NCBI GenBank assembly: GCA_963932465.1
Contig: OZ010788.1
Coordinates: forward strand, 675,450,484 to 675,514,483
Direction of reading: 5' to 3'
Length of the DNA stretch: 64,000 bases
Origin: Maratus speciosus
Lineage: Eukaryota > Arthropoda > Arachnida > Araneae > Salticidae
Position numbers and translations under genes: made by a program. Below the pieces are notes generated by a model that saw only the letters and a list, made by a program, of their open reading frames with translations, ran no database searches and was not told where the DNA came from. Position 1 is the first letter of the stretch. Every line of letters begins with the position of its first letter. This document shows positions 60,466-64,000 of the stretch, one piece after another.

Positions 60466-61810
60466 TATAAGTGAATCTCTAAAGATTTATTGAATTTCGT
60501 GCATTAGTTCTTGTGTTAGAGCGCCCACAAAATTTGTATCACATATAGACAGACAGATATTTTCTAAAAACAGTCGAATCGTGTTCAGGACTTACTAAAA
60601 CGTATAAATCAGTCTAAAACCGAAAGTCGATTTTTTTCACGAATCCAATACTTTCCTCTTGTAAAGATAGAAGAATGTAAAAAGCGTATTTATTTTTTTA
60701 GTAAACAAACCCATAATTAGAATTTTTATGTTTTCAGTTTCAGAATTTTTCTTTGGAAAGGAATTTTTTATGCAAAAGTATCATTATAATTATTAAACAC
60801 GTTGTGCATATCATTTTAGTCGAAAATTGGAGCAATTTGTTTCAAGTTGGGAAATTTTCGAATTCTCCCCCCCCGAAAAAATATCTGTGGCTACGCCCCT
60901 GATCTGCATTTACATTAAACCATATTGATGCTAATATCTTTTTGTTTCACGTTAACATTTTCAATAGACTCGATTACGGAAGAATAGAAGGTCTACGGGC
61001 TCACTGCCATTGATCCATTTGAAAATCTATCTTTCTTTTCATCTAATCTTTTTGAGGAATTAGCCAATGTGCCATGGTTTTAAGATTTTAGCTAATTTTA
61101 TTCGAAACCTGAAAACTAAAATGCGAAGAACCGGAATATAGAAGATTCATTCTAACGTAAATATCTATTAACAGGTTACATATTATAGAATTATAATAAT
61201 CATAAGGAGAACTGGCAGTTTCGGTGCTTTAATAGTTTCCGTAAATTCTCTTTATATAATACAGAAGTTTTAGCAGAGTAAAGATTAACAACATAGTCAC
61301 AGTAAATATAATAACAGTGCAATATGATAACAATGGCAGAGGTTTTGTGGAGTGACGAAACTATTGGCACTTTTGAAATATTCGTACGTTATACCATTTA
61401 ACTATTCAGTTGATATGCGGAAAAATATAAATAGATGGCTCGTATTAATAATTAACTCATTGAAAAATAGCCACTAGCGTCAAATACTCGCCAAGCTTGT
61501 CAACATTTAGCGAAGTGTCGCCAAATTTGGTAATATATCATATGGATTCTCAAATTTGGCGACAAAAAATGCTTTGTTTGTTCTGACGTCATAATGATGC
61601 ATATGTATTATGTATTATACACATACCTATAATATGTATGATGCAAATGTATTACGTATTGTATGCATATGTATTATATGTATGATGCCTATGCATAAAG
61701 TTCATTAACATCACTAAAACGCACTTAAAGGAATAGTGTTCCATAAATAGTAGGGATATTTGCCAGATTGACTAGAGTGCTATTGAGATTAGAATTCCGA
61801 CATTTATAAT

Positions 61811-62207
61811 AGACCGGGAGGCGTCTGCACACACCATCACCTCATCGAGATTACAGCCGAAATTTTAGGATTAGTCAAAACTAGATTAGCATATTAAAAC
61901 CCAACTGGTCTGTTAATTCATGTCTTGGTAGAAACCACCTGAAGGCCTAATTTTAGTGGTTGACTGATAGGTTTACTATTGTATTTTCCTGCGTACAAAA
62001 GTATGGAAACATGGAGGAATGGGTGCAGGAAAACACAATGGAAAATCCACCAATCAACCCGGTAAAATCAGGTCTGTAGGTGGTTTCCACAAAGATATGA
62101 CTTGGCAGACCATTTACATTTTAATACGCTAATCGATTTTTAACTAATCCTAAAATTTCAGCCGTCAACTCGATGAGGTGATGATCTGTGCAGACGCCTC
62201 CCGGTCT
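61811..62207. mobile_element. GACCGGGAGG MITE, unit C copy
   Basis: Orthologue of 27,741-28,136 and 33,103-33,499. AAATTT after it is uninterrupted, as in unit B. Confidence 0.8.
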
Positions 62208-63785
62208 TTAATAAAATTTGTTTTAAGGAAGTAAAAGATAGAAAGATGGACAGATAAACTGAAAGATTTGCCTTATTAAGATTTTTGTAAAAGCATATAA
62301 AAATTCATTCAGCTTGAAATCATGTAACACCTTTATAACTCAGGCTAATTTTCTGTAATTGGGTTTTGGCGACCAACATATCTTATCTATAACTATAATC
62401 TTTCTTTTACAGATTTAAAATTAACAATCAATTAACAGTAAGTAGTCTAATAATGCAATATAATAACATTAGCAGCGGTCTTCGGACGCCGTATCTGTCG
62501 CACATCGTTAAAGACAGCTTTATTAGTTACACATTTCATTTATTTAAAAGGAGATTTTTAAATTTTCATATGAGAATTAGGATATTTTTCCACTATAGGG
62601 ACCTTGACATTTTTAAAAAATCTTGACGCAATTCGGACTTCAGAAACTGAGATATGTTGCCAAATGATATAAACAATTATGAAAACAAACCTGATGAACT
62701 TTTATGTTATTTATATATGTATATTTATATACATATAAACATTTTATTTATACATGTATAAAATATTATTTTTTATATACAAATTATTTATGTTGGTATA
62801 TAAAGATAAATAAACGGGTTCCTTAAATTAAATAAATTGTATAGAAATGGAAAAAATTGCTTGTGTCTATGACACAGTAAATAGGTTGCCAGAAAATACG
62901 TTATAAGAAAGGCTATTTTCTCTATTTCGCCAAGACTACTATATCGGAAACGTACCGAATTGCGGTTATATTTTGGTAAATGTTTTACTGTTTTAATATC
63001 GTAAATATATCATAATCTATACTAATTAAAATTTTTAGGTATATTCATTTTTTCTATTTAATCAGAATTTTCGGGAAAGCATATGCAATTTTATTCAGCT
63101 TGAAATTACGTGACACCTTCAAAACTCTGTAATCGAGTTTTGGCGACCAACATTGGCCCAATTGAATGTATACGGCCAAATCAACACCCCCTGTTTGGAG
63201 GGTTTAGAAGCGGAAATTCTGTGTTTTCAGATTTTTCTGGTTAATTGTGCTACAAACCCAACTTACTTGTGAAATTTCATGATTCCACGACTTTTAGAAG
63301 TACCTTAGTTATTTGATGATGCGAAGTGAGTCAGTGACAAAAAAGCGTTTTTTCGGAATTTAATATTTCGAAAACTACTAAATACAGAAACATGAAATTG
63401 TGGAACCTTAGTTCAGTTTGACCATATGAACATGTGTATAAAAGAAAAAATTCTATATCTTTCCCTAAAACGACGTTAAGAGGGGGTGGAAATTATGCCG
63501 AAATGGTTCAGGAAAAGGTAGCTTACGGCTTGTGCGAACTTGGCGGACGCACTGCCGTGCTCCCAGAAACAACACTGAAGGTCTGAAATGTTTTTTATGC
63601 ACATCTCAATTAATTTTATAAATATGGATTAATGATTATATGTAGGTGTCTTGGGCCGCATATAAAAGATCGCCAGGCCACATGCGGCCCGCGCGTCGCA
63701 GGTTGAGTATGGCTGTCCTAGACCAAGATAACTAGAAGAGAGAAAATAGGTCCGTCCGAGAGGGATGTTCAATCTGAGGGAGCAG

Positions 63786-63985
63786 GGGTGTGGCGAGGCT
63801 AACGAAAAAGACAGGCTACCGCGGTGGGTCCGATTCTTCTTTTTTTACAGACCGCTGGAGTCACGTGATGCTCTTTTCCCACACCTTCATTGGTGCATTC
63901 GAGCATCATGTGACTCCAGCGGTCTGTAAAATAGAAGAATCGGACCCACCGCGGTAGCCTGTCATTTTCGTGAGCCTCGAGGTGT
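63786..63985. repeat. near-perfect palindrome, ~75-bp arms
   Basis: The left arm (about 63,811-63,877) and right arm (about 63,894-63,964) are inverted copies: GACAGGCTACCGCGGTGGG, then TCCGATTCTTCT, ACAGACCGCTGGAGTCACGT, GATGCTC. The loop is about 16 bp. Outer sequence (CAGGGGTGTGGCGAGGCT on the left, CCACACCTCGAGGCTCACG on the other strand at the right) extends the symmetry less exactly. It is likely a short foldback element. The TSD is not resolved. Confidence 0.85.
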
Positions 63986-64000
63986 GGGATGTGACGTCAT

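Larger units (their letters stand above)
37266..60901 (+). mobile_element. hAT element (2.9-kb body) expanded to 23.6 kb by nested insertions, TSD ATCTGCAT
   Basis: The left end CAGGGGCGTCGCCATGG and the right end (other strand) CAGGGGCGTAGCCACAG share 13 of the first 14 bases. ATCTGCAT is duplicated (37,258-37,265 and 60,902-60,909) and present once in the empty sites of units B (32,194-32,201) and A (26,857-26,864). Subterminal sequence is also related at both ends (GAAATTT near CCCAACTT). Its own sequence is 37,266-39,382 plus 60,120-60,901, about 2.9 kb, a normal size for an autonomous hAT, and it retains transposase remains at 38,163-38,970. Confidence 0.92.
35469..63566 (+). repeat. tandem unit C, split by a 23.6-kb insertion
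   Basis: The unit runs 35,469-37,265, is interrupted by the element 37,266-60,901, and resumes at 60,910 (after one copy of ATCTGCAT) to GTGCTCCCAG at 63,566. Without the insert it is about 4.45 kb, like unit B. Its right part (62,215-63,566) is clearly diverged from units A and B. Its foldback lies at 35,472-36,426. Confidence 0.85.
24881..63715. mobile_element. outermost hAT-like MITE ends, now 38.8 kb apart
   Basis: The left end CACCCATACTCAACCT and the right end (other strand) CAGCCATACTCAACCT match at 15 of 16 bases, and both lead into a CGCGGGCC motif. The flanking 8-mers are CCCTAAAC (24,873-24,880) and TCCTAGAC (63,716-63,723), 6 of 8 identical, both differences being transitions. 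Only about 330 bp (24,881-25,061 plus 63,567-63,715) belongs to this element. The rest is later insertion and duplication. The imperfect TSD fits great age; chance pairing of two separate copies cannot be fully excluded. Confidence 0.65.

Overview
This is AT-rich animal nuclear DNA, most likely from an arthropod and possibly an arachnid. That guess rests only on repeat style: hAT ends of the GCTGCGGAGTCGGAG, CAGGGGCGTAGC and CCGAATATTCGG types, pogo-like CAGTGAAACCTCC ends, and a decayed FEN1/PIN-like gene of a kind I associate with arthropod and cnidarian genomes. I see no intact host gene, no tRNA or rRNA gene and no long open reading frame. The window is a graveyard of DNA transposons. Its value is that insertion order can be read base by base from terminal inverted repeats (TIRs), target-site duplications (TSDs) and, in several cases, a sibling copy that keeps the empty site.

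Region 1 (1-8,000). After about 1.5 kb of unassigned AT-rich DNA comes a 4.7-kb hAT-like composite (1,489-6,200, TSD TATCAGTT). It contains a CCGAATATTCGG-type hAT fragment, a two-level hAT nest (3,010-4,720 holding 3,533-4,706) and a ~32-bp minisatellite.

Region 2 (8,000-19,560). Small elements include a piggyBac-like MITE, a big foldback, several TTAA-flanked MITEs and two palindromic elements. Among them is a TIR-flanked unit (9,836-12,546) whose only gene is a broken FEN1/XPG-like nuclease-fold protein with a cysteine-rich tail, itself hit by a 161-bp MITE.

Region 3 (19,559-24,880). A hairpin MITE abuts an element made of six ~330-bp tandem repeats. Two MITEs of pogo and piggyBac type follow.

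Region 4 (24,881-63,715). This is a Russian-doll structure about 39 kb across. A small hAT-like MITE (TSD-like CCCTAAAC/TCCTAGAC) holds a 3-copy tandem array of a ~4.5-5-kb unit. The middle copy is a chimera of the two outer ones. The third copy holds a decayed hAT (37,266-60,901, TSD ATCTGCAT) with a recognisable transposase C-terminus. That hAT holds a second hAT-like element (39,383-60,111, TSD AGCGTCAC). Inside it lie a 5.3-kb hAT (44,403-49,750, TSD TTCTGGAT), a 4.2-kb hAT within that (44,639-48,862, TSD GTCAAAGG), and a pogo-like MITE (45,021-45,500) plus a ~3-kb minisatellite at the core. It also holds a second, inverted copy of the six-repeat element, split by a Harbinger-like insertion.

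Region 5 (63,716-64,000) is a strong palindrome. All element calls come from reading the sequence; family names are inferred from TSD length and TIR style and have not been checked against a database.
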